This document shows, piece by piece, positions 1-12,117 of a stretch of 64,000 bases of DNA. This DNA is from Lycocorax pyrrhopterus obiensis (Eukaryota; Chordata; Aves; Passeriformes; Paradisaeidae): the NCBI GenBank assembly GCA_014706295.1, contig JACSVZ010000009.1, positions 33,788,268 to 33,852,267 on the forward strand, given 5' to 3'. Every line of letters starts with the position of its first letter. The first letter of the stretch is position 1. Made by a program: the position numbers and the translations under genes. The notes under the pieces are model-generated. The model did no database searches. It saw nothing but the letters and a program-made list of their open reading frames with translations, and had not been told where the DNA came from.

Positions 1-636
1 CTGCCTGTGCAGGATGAAAAGGGAAATTCATGGCCAGAACTTTGAAGCGCCGTGAGAGATTGACAAAGGCAGTAGGGCTGCATAGCCGTGGGATCTCTTT
101 CAATATGCACAGGGTAAATGAGGAGAGAGTAGAAACGAACATGCAGATGTTCATGTCTGGTTCTATTTATAATGACTAGTTAGGATAATAACAAAAGTCT
201 TATGTGCAAAGGTTGCCAAGTATTTAAGAACTCATTAACGTGTTTTTATTCCTATAGAAGCACAGGCTTTTCCAAGTGAGGATGGGCAAGGGCGTTATGT
301 GGATTATGTCTTTTTATGTAGATAAGACATTAATGAGGACACAGAAGATCTGCATCTAATTCCCGATTCTGTCCCAAACTTCCTATGTGGCCAGTGGCAA
401 ATTGCTTAAATCTGTATATCTCTGTTCTCCATTAACATGATGGGTATGATAATAATTCCCTGCCTTGTTAAGGCAAATTAATTAATGTGATGCCTACAGA
501 TATTATGCTAATATGCTTAATAGACTAGTATTTAACTATATAAAATAAGCAAGCACGCACTTCTTACACTGTGGTGATCCAAGACAAAAACATTTAGAAA
601 CATGCCCTTGAAGGCACTCAGTATTTTCTTTTCCAG
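1..636. other. THSD7B intron (3' part)
   Basis: AT-rich intronic sequence lies upstream of the first recognised exon. A translation of the first 60 bases showed no convincing TSP1 repeat. I see no transposon or RNA gene here. Confidence 0.5.
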
Positions 637-719
637 GAGGGTGTCCTCTTCGGACAAAACCGGCCGAAGTCCGGCGCTGCAGCCCGGCGTGCAGGAAACC
701 CTTCTCCTACTGCACACAG
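637..719 (+). CDS. THSD7B: THSD7B internal exon (last TSP1-type repeat, cysteine-rich)
   Basis: The exon is preceded by a strong polypyrimidine acceptor (ttttcttttccag) and followed by the donor gtaact. After two bases of a split codon it reads GCPLRTKPAEVRRCSPACRK, then PFSYCTQ, and ends on a codon boundary. Four cysteines in 27 residues and the CSPAC pattern fit the C-terminal end of a thrombospondin type-1 repeat. The next exon continues directly with RGVCGCERGYTEV. No upstream THSD7B exon was recognised in bases 1-636, so the preceding exon is probably outside the window. Confidence 0.85.
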
Positions 720-1714
720 GTAACTGCTCGCTGCAGAGCAGGGCTGGGAAATTAACGCTGCGAGAGCCAGTCAATTAGACTGCATCTTGGATTGCATTCC
801 AGGACTCAGAAAATAGTTTAGTGTGTCCGTGGTACCACCTGGAGGAAGTTGTGGGGATTTCATCCTGAAAGGAAACTGTGAACCTGTGCAAATGAGTGAT
901 TTTATTTACGAAATCGTTATTTAAACGAGGAAGTATTTATATGGTGTTGCACGTGTGGGTTTGTTCTGTGGATGGGGTTTTGGGACTTCTTGGTTTAATT
1001 TTCATTGAATGCTGTTGTACTTTTCTGTACAAAAGGGACTTTTTAAAACTTCTGTAAAAGAGGAGATAAAGGAGCATCAATCACCTGTTCGGATCAAGAG
1101 TGTCAGACCCTCAGACAGGCATTATAGATATAAGATAATTAGCAAAGGAAAACAATATAAAAAAACTGTTTTAAAATAGGAATCCAGAAAATTGAGTATC
1201 TATTTAGCAAACCACAGACTTTTAAAAAACCTCAAGAAGAAACTGCTTAGTCTGATCCAGGGTAGTGGCTATTTGGTCATAAGAAAGCTTCATTGTAGAT
1301 AGTGAAATTCCCTGTGAAATACCGGAGTGGAAACATGTGAGAAGGGTTTGGGTCTGAAGGGAGATTGGTTTTGGTTTGTCTGTTCTGTTGCCCAGCAGGG
1401 TCAGTGGGAAAATTGTTACTGACAAGAGGAGTTTGCCACAAATTCCTGTTATTAAGCTTGTTGGGATGAAAATGTTTGTATGTTGGACTTCTCTATAATT
1501 ACTCACTCTTTCTCAACCAATTCCCCAAACATACTTGGTTTTTTTGAACTGAAATGGGCTTGCAGGCAGCAGTTCCTGGCTGGTTTGGTTTGGAGGTGGT
1601 GAATTGGTGTGTGCAGGTTGTGCCTTGCAGTTTGTTCATGCTTTCCCTACGGTGTGCACTGTTCTGTGGGAGGGCACTGCTTGGTTTAACGCTGAATTCC
1701 CTTTTGTCTCCCAG
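720..1714. other. THSD7B intron
   Basis: Intron of about 1 kb between two phase-0 exon ends. Short open frames occur, but none resembles a known domain. No repeat was recognised. Confidence 0.7.
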
Positions 1715-1907
1715 AGAGGAGTCTGCGGCTGTGAGCGGGGATATACAGAAGTGATGAGATCAAATGGTTTCCTGGATTACTGCGTGAAGGTACCAGGTTT
1801 AGAAGATAAGAAAGCTGATGTTAAGACCATTGCCGGAAAAAATAAACCTGTCAACTCCAAAATGCATGACATTTTCAAAGGATGGTCTATTCAACCTTTT
1901 AATCCAG
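1715..1907 (+). CDS. THSD7B: THSD7B internal exon (juxtamembrane extracellular segment)
   Basis: The acceptor is ttttgtctcccag and the donor is gtgaaa after AATCCAG. The exon begins on a codon boundary and ends one base into a codon. It encodes RGVCGCERGYTEVMRSNGFL, then DYCVKVPG, a lysine-rich stretch, and SKMHDIFKGWSIQPFNP. The GVCGC..GYTEVM and KPVNSKMHDIFKGW blocks are hallmark THSD7 sequences just outside the membrane. Reading through the donor would hit a stop at 1979-1981, while splicing to 5256 restores the conserved DGKLK..WVYGV continuation. Confidence 0.92.
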
Positions 1908-4900
1908 GTGAAAAACTTAAATATGAATGGAATAGATTGTCTTTAGAAGGTTTCTGTAGAAGAAGGGTACAAGCTTTGTAGATCATAACATCAGAGATTG
2001 TGTCTGGGAGCTGCAGAGCGACCTCCCAGTTTCCAGCTCGCGTGCTGTCTTTCATGCCTTTGTGCCTGTGCAGGGGAATCACAATCTCTTATGTTGAGAG
2101 ATAGCAAAGACAGAATGAAGCAATAATATTTTGCAGAAGTACAGTTGTATGTGATTTGGGGGGATGTTTAGAACTATTATCTGATGATGTTTCTAGAAGT
2201 AATATGTTTGGACTAGGAAAGATACTGATCACTAGCACTTCAGAAGTTTCAGAGCAGAAAGTGCTTAAGATTTCATTAAAGAAAACATTGGTTGTTTCGC
2301 CGTATTTCAAAAATATATTAAAAGAATAGGATAGAAAGTGTAGAGTTTATCTTAAGTGTTGAAGTTAAAACATTGAAAGCGTCCCACAAAGGCAGACAAG
2401 CTGCTGTGCCCAAGCAGCTCATCCCAGGTGGATCTTTGACATCCACAGCATAAACCCTTCCCATTTGGAACCATGGACTGGATGTGCCCAGACTGGTCTG
2501 TTGTTGCAGTAGCTGATTCCCATTTTGACTGTTGTTTGGAAGATGAATTCATCCAAAACGAATTTCTGAAATGCAAATAGGACTTTAAAGATGGGAAGCA
2601 AATGTGTCAGGCACATCAGGTTTTACTGAAACGCATCTGTTCTCCTCGTGTTGTAAAATACTGGCAGTGCAGTTCTTCCCCCTCTTCTGGTACCTGACAT
2701 TGCATTTGTTTGCAATTAGTTCCTAATGAACACGCGACTTTAGAAAACATGTAGCGAAAGGTTCTGTTAGGGGATTCAGGGAGCCATAATTCTGTCTGAT
2801 ATATGTGAGCACACTTTGAATGTTACATTTACATATTTGATTTGCAGACAGTGGTTAACCTTTGCGTTGACAGTCTCTGGGCTCAGAGAGCTCAGTCCAA
2901 AGCCTTTTGAAGTTGGCTGCTTTTCGATCAAACCCTTCATCCAGTTCACCCACGCAGTTCAGCAGTAGTTTGAGTCACAGGTTTGGGGTTAATTGCCTTT
3001 TTGTCAACATCCCTGACCCTCTGTAGGTTGTCTTACTTGTGTGTCATCTCTTTGGCTGGTACCTTTATGGGGTTAGAAAAAGGGAGGGAGGCGTAGGTAG
3101 GTGCTACAGTCCTCTCTTTTTAAGTCAGCATTTGAGTCTGCAGCCCCAAAAGCTTCTGGAGAGCTTTACCTCAATGCAGCACCTGTGAGCCAACTCTCAC
3201 CCCGGGTCTGCAACAGAAATAGTGACTGAGGAGCTCTTACAGAGCATGGTGTTGCTTAATTTTAGGGCAGAAATGTTACAGAAACAATATATGGGAAAGG
3301 AATAAAGGTGCTCCATGTGTTCCAAGTGTATCACCGACCCCATGGCATCCTGCAGTTAACTCTTCAGTCTGAATGTGCTCTTCAGACCCCAGCTCAAGGC
3401 TGGTGCTCTTCAAATCACTCCCCTTTGTCTAACTTCACGACAAAATGTGTAATTATTCCCCTCAAAGAGGCTCTCAGGCTCACTAGTCTGGGGTTTGCAG
3501 TAGTTACTGCTGGCTGAGCCAGGAAACCACTGTTACCTACCCGTTCTGTTCTTGATAGCAGGTCTGTGGTGAGAGCTGCTGTATGGATGGCATTTAACAC
3601 CCTGCAGCACCACAGTCCTTGACATTGTGTTGGTCAATGAAAGTATGTGTGCCTTCTCCAGCTAATCTGTGATTTCCCTTCCTGTTTACAGTTTGGTACA
3701 CTAATTTTATTTTGATTTAATGAGGCTGATGTTTTTGTTCTTCTGAACACTCTACAGGAGTGCACAGAACTGATTTCAAATCAGGCTGTGTTTTTCCTCT
3801 CTTAACCACACTCTGAGAGGCCAGAGTTCAGGTACAGAAACTTTTCTTCAACTTGAGAGAAAATTTAAATAACATTGTTTAAATTGTCAGATGACACGGT
3901 CCAGTGCCTTTCTGCTGGGGATGGAGAGCAGAGCTGCCTTCACAGCAGACACACTGTGACGCCTTTACGTGGCTGTGACAGTCCCCTTGCAGGATTGCTA
4001 AGTGTTTCTTGGCCATCTCCAGTTGAGAGGGCAACAAATTTCATACCTAGACTTCAGCAAAATAACCCAAACAAACCAACCCAGACCTGATGAATTGAAC
4101 AGAGCTCTTCTCTTGTGGGAGATAGTCTGCAAGGGTTTCGAGGAGCAGAGAAAATCTGTGAGAGGTAGTCACCCTTTCCACAAAGCCTGGAAGAAAAATG
4201 AGAAAGAATGGGATCTGATTAAATGTGTTTCCCTTTGAAGAAATTTGTCATTCAAACATAAAATGAAAACCAGGCTCAGTGATTGTCCCTCTCACTTGAC
4301 TGCATTTGAAATGGCCTCTCTCAAACCGTGTCTGTGGGCACGGCACAGGTTCCTGTTCCTGCCTCCAGTGTGGATTTGCAGCTCTGTTGATGTGAATCAG
4401 CTCAGACTGCTGCTGCGTGGAAAAGTACCAAACCTGCTGCTCCCTGCAGGGAAAGCTGTCCTGCCAGAGCAGAGCGAGGAACAGAAATATTGATCTTGCA
4501 AAAATTGCTGTTATTATTAATGCAAAGCTTGTAATTAAGGACCTGTCCAAGTAAAGTGTTCTGAGACAAGGGAATGTTTGAACAGACTCAAGCCCACATG
4601 TGCACGGAGGGGTTCTTGCAGGGGTCCTGGGTCACTGCAGCCCAAACAGCTCAGTCCACAGCCTTACCTTGTCTTAAAGCCAGTTTTGTCTCCTGCTCCT
4701 GTGGCCCAGCCAGAAAGTTCTTTCCCAACTTTATCCCTCTTACTATTACAAAGCCTATTCTTGTTTTTATTCTAAGCTGAATTTATTCCCATTTGTAGCC
4801 CAAGTGTTTCCCAGTTCTAAGCAGCTTTTCCACTCCTGCTTGCTGGTGTTTACCCCAGCTGACCCCCAAGTATTTATGGAGAACAATCCCATCCCTTCTC

Positions 4901-5255
4901 AGCCCTCAGCTAAACACATCAGGTGTTGCCTATGTCTGCCTGGGTCAGCTCAGCATTGAACTGCCTCTGCCAGAGCAGCCTTTGGGCTCTGGAGGGAATG
5001 TACCCCAATTATCCCATGCCCCTGCCCCTTTCCATTAAAGTTTTGTCTTTAAAATGATGGATTTTTTTCAGAAATCCTCTTTGCTATCAAAAATATGGGG
5101 TTTATGGATTACTCCCAGCCAGTCCTTGCCGTGTTCCCCATCAATGATGCTCCTAATTTCTCTTCAGTTGATCTCTTAAAACTTTGTGTATTTTAGAATA
5201 AAGTTTTTTATTCTCTCCTCTTCTACCTCTGTCCTTTTTCCTCGTCTTCCAACAG
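1908..5255. other. THSD7B intron
   Basis: Intron of about 3.3 kb separating the juxtamembrane exon from the transmembrane exon. It is moderately AT-rich with pyrimidine-rich stretches near 4600-5250. I saw no additional exon matching THSD7 and no clear CR1 fragment. Confidence 0.7.
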
Positions 5256-5343
5256 ATGGTAAACTGAAGATATGGGTATATGGAGTATCAGCTGGTGGTT
5301 TCTTCATCATTGTTTTCCTGATTTTTACATCCTACCTGATGTG
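5256..5343 (+). CDS. THSD7B: THSD7B exon encoding the transmembrane helix
   Basis: The acceptor is cttccaacag and the donor is gtgagt. The joined codon gives Asp, then GKLKIWVYGVSAGGFFIIVF and LIFTSYLM, ending two bases into a Cys codon. The run from about WVYGV to SYLM is a single hydrophobic helix of some 23 residues, preceded by Lys residues and followed by CKK in the next exon. This is the arrangement of a type I membrane protein. The helix sits in its own 88-base exon, so skipping it (which would also shift the frame) could in principle give a form lacking the anchor. The sequence gives no evidence that this happens. Confidence 0.92.
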
Positions 5344-7079
5344 GTGAGTATGGCAGGCATTTTGTCCTTAAATAAAAGCTAGTTTGCTTTATTTTAAACA
5401 GTCCAAGATACATCACAACACTGCATTGCAGGTATTTAATGCTCAAGGCTTTAGGAAAGGATGGAGGTTGGACTGCCTGAGTGTCTTCATTTGGCCCCTA
5501 CCTCGGAGCAATTAAAACTCTCCAAACTGTAAATGTTAACAGCCATTATTGGGAAGAAGTTTGGTGGCCACGCAGGGAAAGAATTATTTTTGGTTATCAA
5601 TAGGCCCTTATATTTATTCAGACTTCTACTGGGATTAGAAAGGGGTTTTATTGTATTCTTCAAAAAAAGATAAAGTAAAACTGAAGAAAGGCAAGGAGAG
5701 TGATTGGAACAAGGAGCTGGCTTCTGCTCAAGGAAGGACTAAATAGAATAGGGACATTCAGTTGAAAAATGTTGTTTGATGTGGGAATACAATAGGGATC
5801 TATGAAATCGTGAATGGGGGAGAAAAGGGTGCTATGGAATTTTTATTTCCCACAATAAAAGAAGTAGGAGGCATCTGATGAAATGGTCGTTTAAAATAAA
5901 CAAAAGATATTATTTTTCACACAGTGCATTATTACCTTGTGAGCTTGCTGCTGCCAGGGCTGTGCATGCCAGGGAGATAAAGGAATTCAGAGATGGCATA
6001 AGAATTCACGGGAGATTGGGTCTCTTGGTGTTAATTGTGGTTTTTTGGCTGTTTGCTACAGCTCAGAAAATCCCTAAATAGGTTTTTGCAGTGAATACAT
6101 CAGGTGAAAACATGTCCCGTGTCTAAAGCTGCTCCCACCAGCCATTCTAAAGGACAAGGTGCCTGGTCTGCACCTTTAGTCCAGGGGTCTGGGGTTTTAC
6201 TGGGGGTGAGGGGTGTCTGCCCTCCTCCAGCGCAGCCTGCACGGGCAGGGGAGGTGAGCCCGGCCTGACAGAGCTCGCGCTGCTCTCCCTGCTTTGAATA
6301 TTTGGACAGGCGCTGCCCTTGATGCCTCTGGGAGGACAGGAAGGGAGAAGTGGGAAGCATCCAGGTGTCCTGCAGTTCCCAAGGATTTGGCCTGAACTTA
6401 TAAACATTCATGGTACAAGCTGGCCCAGGCCCTGTCAGACCAGGGCAGGCAACCAGAGAGTCACAGCTGTGGCCTGACAGCATCACTGCCCTCTTTCATC
6501 CAGGAGTTTATTCCCTCTCACTCCCTTAGTCTTTCTCTCAGTCTCTCTCTGGGGTTAAAAGCTCAAATAACAGCTTAGGAGCTGCAGCTCCCTTATTTTC
6601 CAAGCCATGTAGCTCCATTTCTCTGTGGCTTCACAGCAGAGGATACAGAGGATTTTTTAAATAACATTACACACTTCTCCATCACTTGGAGGCTGCTGAG
6701 GAAATGCATTTCTCAATAATAATTATTGTTGCCTCAATACTGTGCCGAAGAAAAATGAGAATATCCCACTCCCAGGCAGCTCATGCTCCGATTTGTCTGC
6801 GAGGTGTTCCTTGTTTTGTGAGGTGTGAGAAGAGACGGGAGACAAATGGGCTTTATTTCCTCTGCAGGTGGGGAGCACAGCTGGCTGCCCGTTTCTGGCA
6901 GGCTGTGTGTCCACACCACACACGTGAGAGCACTCCAGAGGGGCCGTGTGGTGCCACCCCCTTACAGCTTTCAGTGGCCACTGTGGAAAGTTGACTTTTT
7001 TAATTGAAGTTTGGGGGTTGATGATGTTTCTGAGCTTGTTGCAGTTTGTAATTTTGTCTTCTGAAATGCTTTCTTGCAG
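5344..7079. other. THSD7B last intron
   Basis: Intron of about 1.7 kb. A GC-richer stretch near 6170-6300 gives open minus-strand frames, but these lack splice support and family similarity. Confidence 0.7.
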
Positions 7080-7161
7080 CAAAAAAACAAAGCAGCATCA
7101 AAGCCCTCCACCACAGCAGAAGCCTCTAACCCTGGCCTACGATGGAGACATTGATATGTAA
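7080..7161 (+). CDS. THSD7B: THSD7B terminal coding exon (cytoplasmic tail and stop)
   Basis: The acceptor is ctttcttgcag. The first base completes the Cys codon begun in the previous exon. The tail reads CKKTKQHQSPPPQQKP followed by LTLAYDGDIDM and a TAA stop at 7159-7161. It is short, begins with a basic stop-transfer cluster, has a proline/glutamine-rich linker, and ends in an acidic block. The PLTLAYDGD.DM terminus is shared by THSD7A and THSD7B, which suggests a conserved intracellular contact; its partner is not known to me. Confidence 0.93.
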
Positions 7162-8199
7162 CATAGACAAGAAATCCAAATGTAGACATCGACTGCCTTA
7201 ACTGCTTTCTTTTTTGGAACTCTCCGACTTCTCAGTTTTTTGAGGAATCTCCTGATGTATAATATCCTGGGCAGAACAGAAGTATTGCAAGCTGAAAATT
7301 TTGCCACCTCTTTGTTAACAAAAAATGGAGTAAAAAACTTGGATCTTATGAAACTTTTCTGAAGAGACCAGAAACGACATCTCTTCCTGTTGAACAATGG
7401 GAATAACCAAACAAGAGAGAACCTGCAGACATCAAAAGGAATTAGTTAAAAAAAAAGGCATGACAATCCCAAGGAAAATGTGACATTTACTGTAAATGAC
7501 AAGTTTGACACAGCATCATTATGCACTATATTAGTGCAGGGTTCTTTATTCTTCACATACTTCAGCAATGAGTTTTCTAGTGTTTACATTTCGTTCAAAG
7601 ACTTTAAAACCAGATCATGTATTTTGAGAAATGCAAGGAAGAATGAGTTGAAGTGTCTGAAGTTACCAGGTTTTTTAAAGTTTCTTCCTTCTTATCCTGT
7701 TTTCTAGTCTGGAATATGATTTTGCTTCATTTCCACCTACAGGACAGAATAAGGATTGTTATGAAAAAGCATAGGTGGTTTCTTAACCAAGAATATTTTT
7801 TAAAGAGCTGAGTAGTTAGGTGTTTTGATGAATGGCTAGAGGATTTGATTGTTTAAAAAGGATTTTAAATTAAATTAAACCATGTAGATACATCATGGCC
7901 AGCTTAAATTGTTATTCAGTTTAATTAAAACAAACTCTGCTTTTGTATTTAAATTTTCTTATCTGAAATATTTATAAATTCCTTTTTTTGAATTTAATTA
8001 CCTGACCTCATTTAATATACATCAAACACCAATGCAGTTTGTAGAAGGTCTTGCTTTTTTAAATGTTTCAGAACCACTGAGAAGTTACATGTCGTAAAAA
8101 TTTGGGAACATTTGAAGAGGGTAAGTGTTTATAATAGTGTGTGTTGCAAGTAAGAAAGTGCCATCTTGTGGTATTGACTTGTATTTATAAGCAAATAAA
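7162..8199 (+). other. THSD7B: THSD7B 3'UTR with polyadenylation signal
   Basis: AT-rich sequence follows the stop codon without further coding potential. A canonical AATAAA lies at 8194-8199 (in gcaaataaaatg), placing the likely cleavage site near 8210-8225. Several ATTTA-like and poly-T stretches are present. No transposon relic was recognised inside it. Alternative sites cannot be excluded. Confidence 0.6.
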
Positions 8200-9210
8200 A
8201 TGCTAAAGAGAGTGAGAAATTTGCTTCTGGTATGTTGAATTAAATGTGTGTAAACAACTCGTGTTATTAGTCATTTACTCGGTCTGAGATTGGCCTTGGA
8301 TTTCAGACTCCTGGCATTATTTGGTGCTGCAGTGATTAGTGAGAGAAAGAGTACAGACAAATTTTAGTCGAGAGAATAATTGCAGGTCTGGAGAATGCTT
8401 GGTCTTATTTTTGACTCAATGCTGCTGCTTATTCCAAGAATCAGAAGAGAAAAAGTAGAATTGTTACCAGCCTAGCACCTATGTGGTCCTTCCCCATCCA
8501 AAGGTACCTGGATCATCACAACACGACTGAGGCAGAAGGCATTGCTCATCTTGTCATGTTGCTATTCACAGCTTTGTAAAGTGGTTTGAATGTTGCGGTT
8601 TTATTGGAAAAATGATGGAACTGTAGATAGGTTTCCTTCCCTAGGTCAGGATCCCACCCATCCATCCAGCATTGCTCCTGCAGCATCAAGTTGTGATGGT
8701 ATTGTGCCACTCAGGCAGGGTCAGGAATGTGCTTTTCTCTTCCCTCATTGCACAGAAAGTCTGATGGAATTGTGAGGGGAAATTGTCTCACGTGTTTCTG
8801 GCCCTGAAGATGTTCTGCTGGCCCTGCTTTCCACCTTAGAGCTATAACTGCTTATGGAATATAAAGCAGGATCTGGTGTTTCCTGGTAACATTGGGGTCC
8901 TAAATACCCCTTTTTAACAGTGCCCTGTAGTGAACCATTGAGTAACATCTACAGAGGAAGAATTACAAGGGGAATAATGATCTGGCACCATTAGGAACAA
9001 CACTGACAGATCTTAATATATTTTGTCTGTGGGATACAATGTCAGCAGAGTGGTATTCTCTGAATAATGAAGGAATACACTCAATTAAGCATGCTGTTCA
9101 GCAAGGCATTGGAGTGGGAAAGTTGGTGTAGTAACAGCCACAATGACAGCTGCAACATGTTGGTCATTGCCCTCAGCATCAGGGTAAATTACAGTCCAGA
9201 CTGTGATGAA

Positions 9211-9565
9211 GGGAAGGCTCTGGGGAGACCTCAGAGCACCTGCCAGTACCTAAAGGGAGTACCAAGAGAGCTGGAGAGCCTTTGGACAGAGGCATAGAGT
9301 GGCAGGATAAGGGGGAATGGCTTCAAACAGAGGGCAGGTTTAGATGAGACATCAGGAATAAATTCTTTCCTGTGAGGGTGATGAGGCCCTGGCGCAGGTT
9401 GCCCAGAGCAAGCTGTGCATGCCTCATCCCTGGAAGTGTTCAAGGCCAGGCTGGATGGGGTTTGGAGCAACCTGGGATAGTGGAAGGTGTCGCTGGCCAC
9501 AGCAGGGGAGTGGACCTTTAAGTTCCCTTGTGACCCAGACTGTTCTGTGACTCAATGACTCTGTG
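9211..9565 (+). mobile_element. CR1 LINE 3'-end fragment
   Basis: The order of motifs follows the avian CR1 3' end: AAGGCTCTGGGGAGACCTC, a GGGCAGGTTTAGAT block, TGATGAGGCCCTGGCGCAGG, TCCCTGGAAGTGTTCAAGG, then a GGAAGGTGTC block and a CTGTTCTGTGACTC-like tail. It is 5'-truncated, as most CR1 copies are, and carries no coding capacity. It sits in plus orientation in the intergenic region. Confidence 0.9.
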
Positions 9566-10449
9566 TCCAGTGTGGGAGATGTCAGATCCTGGGGGAAGTG
9601 AGGAGCTCCACATGCAACACTGCAAAGTGTGTTCATCTTGAAGAGATGGACCAGGGGGTGTGGTTCAGTTTGGTGCCCTTCTCCTGCTCTGTGTCCCCCA
9701 CCTGTGCACCTTCTGGCCAAGAGGGACTGGCCACGGTTCCCGCTGGGGCTGGGTGTTGCTTGTGGGTTGGTGGATGGGGACAAGAGACAACATCTGCTGC
9801 AGAGCTGCTGCAGGTCAGTGGTGCCCTTTAGGGAGTTGTTCAGAAATGCCCAGGAAATGAGTGCACCTGTTTGACTTGGTAAAATAAAATAAAGTAGAAC
9901 AGCGGGGAAGGCTCGTGGGGCTGCTGCTGGCTGTGCGCTGCCTGCCGGTGTGCACGGGAATCCCTGTCTGCTCCTCGTCCAGCTTGGACAGCATGGTGAT
10001 TCAAATGTCACAAGGTAATTGCATGTATTTGATAATTTGGGATTGATTTAAGCTGTGAAATTGAGCCAGTGGCCCTGCAGGGTCCATGAGGCTGAGAATG
10101 CAGCAGAGTGCAAAACCCAGGAATTGGTCATTCAGACAGATACCGAGGTTATTGCTCTTTGTAAGAGCCCTGGATATGCTGCTGGGGGGGATTCCCAGCC
10201 TCCGGTGGGAGCACTGGAGTCACTTCCTGCCTTTCATTGTCCAAACTGGGTCATGACATGGAGAAGGGATTACTCCCAATTCTTGCCTATTTGGGATTTC
10301 TAAACCTTTTGCTGAAGTAGCTGGGGCTGGTGCTGTCCCGTGCTGAAGACAAGAGAGAGGTCTTGGTCCCTCAGGAAGGTAATTCCTCTGCTCCCAGCTC
10401 AGGCATCCCATCAACACCCGTGTATGTTGTGTGATTGTGAGTGAAAGCA

Positions 10450-10676
10450 TCTGTGGGTGAAGAATGTCTTCCTGATACCTAGTCTAAATTTACCTTCTTC
10501 AAAGCCATTCTCCCTTGTCCTATTGCTTCACACCCCTGTCCAAAGTCCCTCTCCAGCTCCCTTGGAGCTTCTTTAGGCACTGGAAGGGGCTCTAAGGTCT
10601 CCCCAGAGCCTTCTCCAGCATGAACAACCCCAACTCTTTCAGCCTTTCTCCATAGCAGAGGTGCTCCAGCCCTCTG
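10450..10676 (-). mobile_element. CR1 LINE fragment (internal 3' region)
   Basis: Read on the minus strand this follows the CR1 segment upstream of its 3' end. On the plus strand the signature text is GAAGAATGTCTTCCTGATA, TCCCTTGTCCTATTGCTTC, GGTCTCCCCAGAGCCTTCT and TTTCTCCATAGCAGAGGTGC. It is truncated at both ends and diverged. Confidence 0.85.
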
Positions 10677-12080
10677 TATTTTTTCTAAATGTATAATGTA
10701 ATTTGCACTTGCAAGTGGAAGGAGAAATGTAGTTTAAATACAATTTTAAGGTTTGTTTTCAATTGGGAGGTCATAATGCAGAAAAAAATTACCTCACTTG
10801 GGACCTTTTGAAAGATGGATCAGGCTACCTGATGTATTAACGTGCCTCAGGACAGATCATGGTTCTGTCTGGTTTAAAATGTAATTTAAATGAATGAACT
10901 TCCCCATCTTACAGCTGTGACACGCACCTGTCCTGGACAGGAGCTTGATTTATATCACCTTTGTGAAGATCTATCCGAGCTCGGGCTGTTACGTGCCATC
11001 CATATGGATGTGCTCCTTGATTCCCGGAGCCACGACCTGGCAGGTGACTCTGTTACTGTCACTTAGCTGCTGACATGACTTGTGCCACCCGCCGTGCCAT
11101 TAAGCTGTTGAGATGTCACACGACCCGATCCCTCATGCTCGCGACGGGCTGTGCCTCCTGCTCCTGTCACACGCGGAAGATTAAGGAAGTCCCAGGTAAT
11201 TCCTCCTGGCCTTTCCTGCCAGCGCTGCCCGGCGCAGATGCATGGATGGGGTGGGACGTGTCAGGGAGTTGTTACTGCTTGAGAAAGTTGTACAGCTGTG
11301 AGGTTGCCTTAGAGAAATCTGTTTGGCCCACCGGGATAACCAGGACTAGAAACATGAGTGCAAAAAACCTGAGGCGTTTGCGTGAAGTGCCGCTGGATAA
11401 ATGGAACCACACGCAGTCACTTCTTCTTCCTGCCTGTTAGAAGTGAAAGAAGAGTCTTGCTGTGAAATCTGACAGCAAGGGACCCTGCTCTGCCTTGGAA
11501 CAGGTTACTACTTAGCCACGGTTTGTGATTTGGTTATATTTCGGTTTGGGGGAGAAGAGCAGGTTTGAATGAATAGTTATAACAGTAATCACAGCGACGG
11601 GATGCTTTCTGCGTGAATTTTTAGTGTGTGCCCTTTCATCCTGCAATCTAATAGAGTTTATTCATATTTTTAAGTGCAAACCAGTGGTAAAATGGTCACA
11701 TATGAAGTGTCTGAGAAAATAACCCAAATCCCCCATATTTACAGTCATTGGTAATTACGCTCATTTACTTTGATTACATGCTTTGTTACAATTGTGTCTA
11801 GGATGGGCTGTAGGCAGATAGATGGGTTAAAGCAATTTATGGGATTTATCCTCTCTGTGAAGAGATGTTTTGATGGAATGAAAAATCAGATTCTGTTTCC
11901 TCCAATAAGGAGAAGTGTTACTATTCTCCTCTGCTTCATGAAAGTTCACCTGAATGTTATGAACATTGGGGCTGTCACACGCCAACATGACATTTGGAAA
12001 AAACTCTTCAGACATAGTAACAGTGAAGAATCTTCCGACAGCACGTGGGTGCAGTGGCTCATTCATTTTGCAGATGAGGA

Positions 12081-12117
12081 ATTCATAATTTTATATTGGC
12101 ATTCATAATTTTATATT
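12081..12117. repeat. 20-bp direct duplication
   Basis: ATTCATAATTTTATATTGGC is followed at once by a second copy (ATTCATAATTTTATATT). It is a recent-looking tandem duplication in AT-rich DNA. Confidence 0.85.

Larger units (their letters stand above)
637..8199 (+). other. THSD7B: THSD7B gene, 3' part (locus span; partial)
   Basis: This is the 3' end of a thrombospondin type-1 domain-containing protein 7 gene: four coding exons plus 3'UTR. The exons join in frame across GT-AG introns into 147 residues plus two bases of a split codon, ending in a natural stop. In order they encode a cysteine-rich end of the last TSP1-type repeat, a short juxtamembrane stretch, one hydrophobic helix, and a tail ending KPLTLAYDGDIDM. 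THSD7A and THSD7B share this C-terminal layout. I choose THSD7B because an HNMT-family gene lies just downstream on the same strand, as in the THSD7B-HNMT block of human chromosome 2. The family is large, with many TSP1 repeats, so most of the gene lies left of the window. The role of THSD7B is poorly known; it is presumed to be a cell-surface or matrix-binding glycoprotein. Confidence 0.9.

Noticed and set aside
1604..1981. 125-codon open frame read as a single-exon gene
   Set aside because: Only its middle part is coding, as the THSD7B exon 1715-1907. The ends read through the acceptor and donor into intron.
9424..10011. 195-codon minus-strand open frame
   Set aside because: It overlaps a plus-strand CR1 3' end, which is noncoding, and does not match a reverse transcriptase or other CR1 protein.
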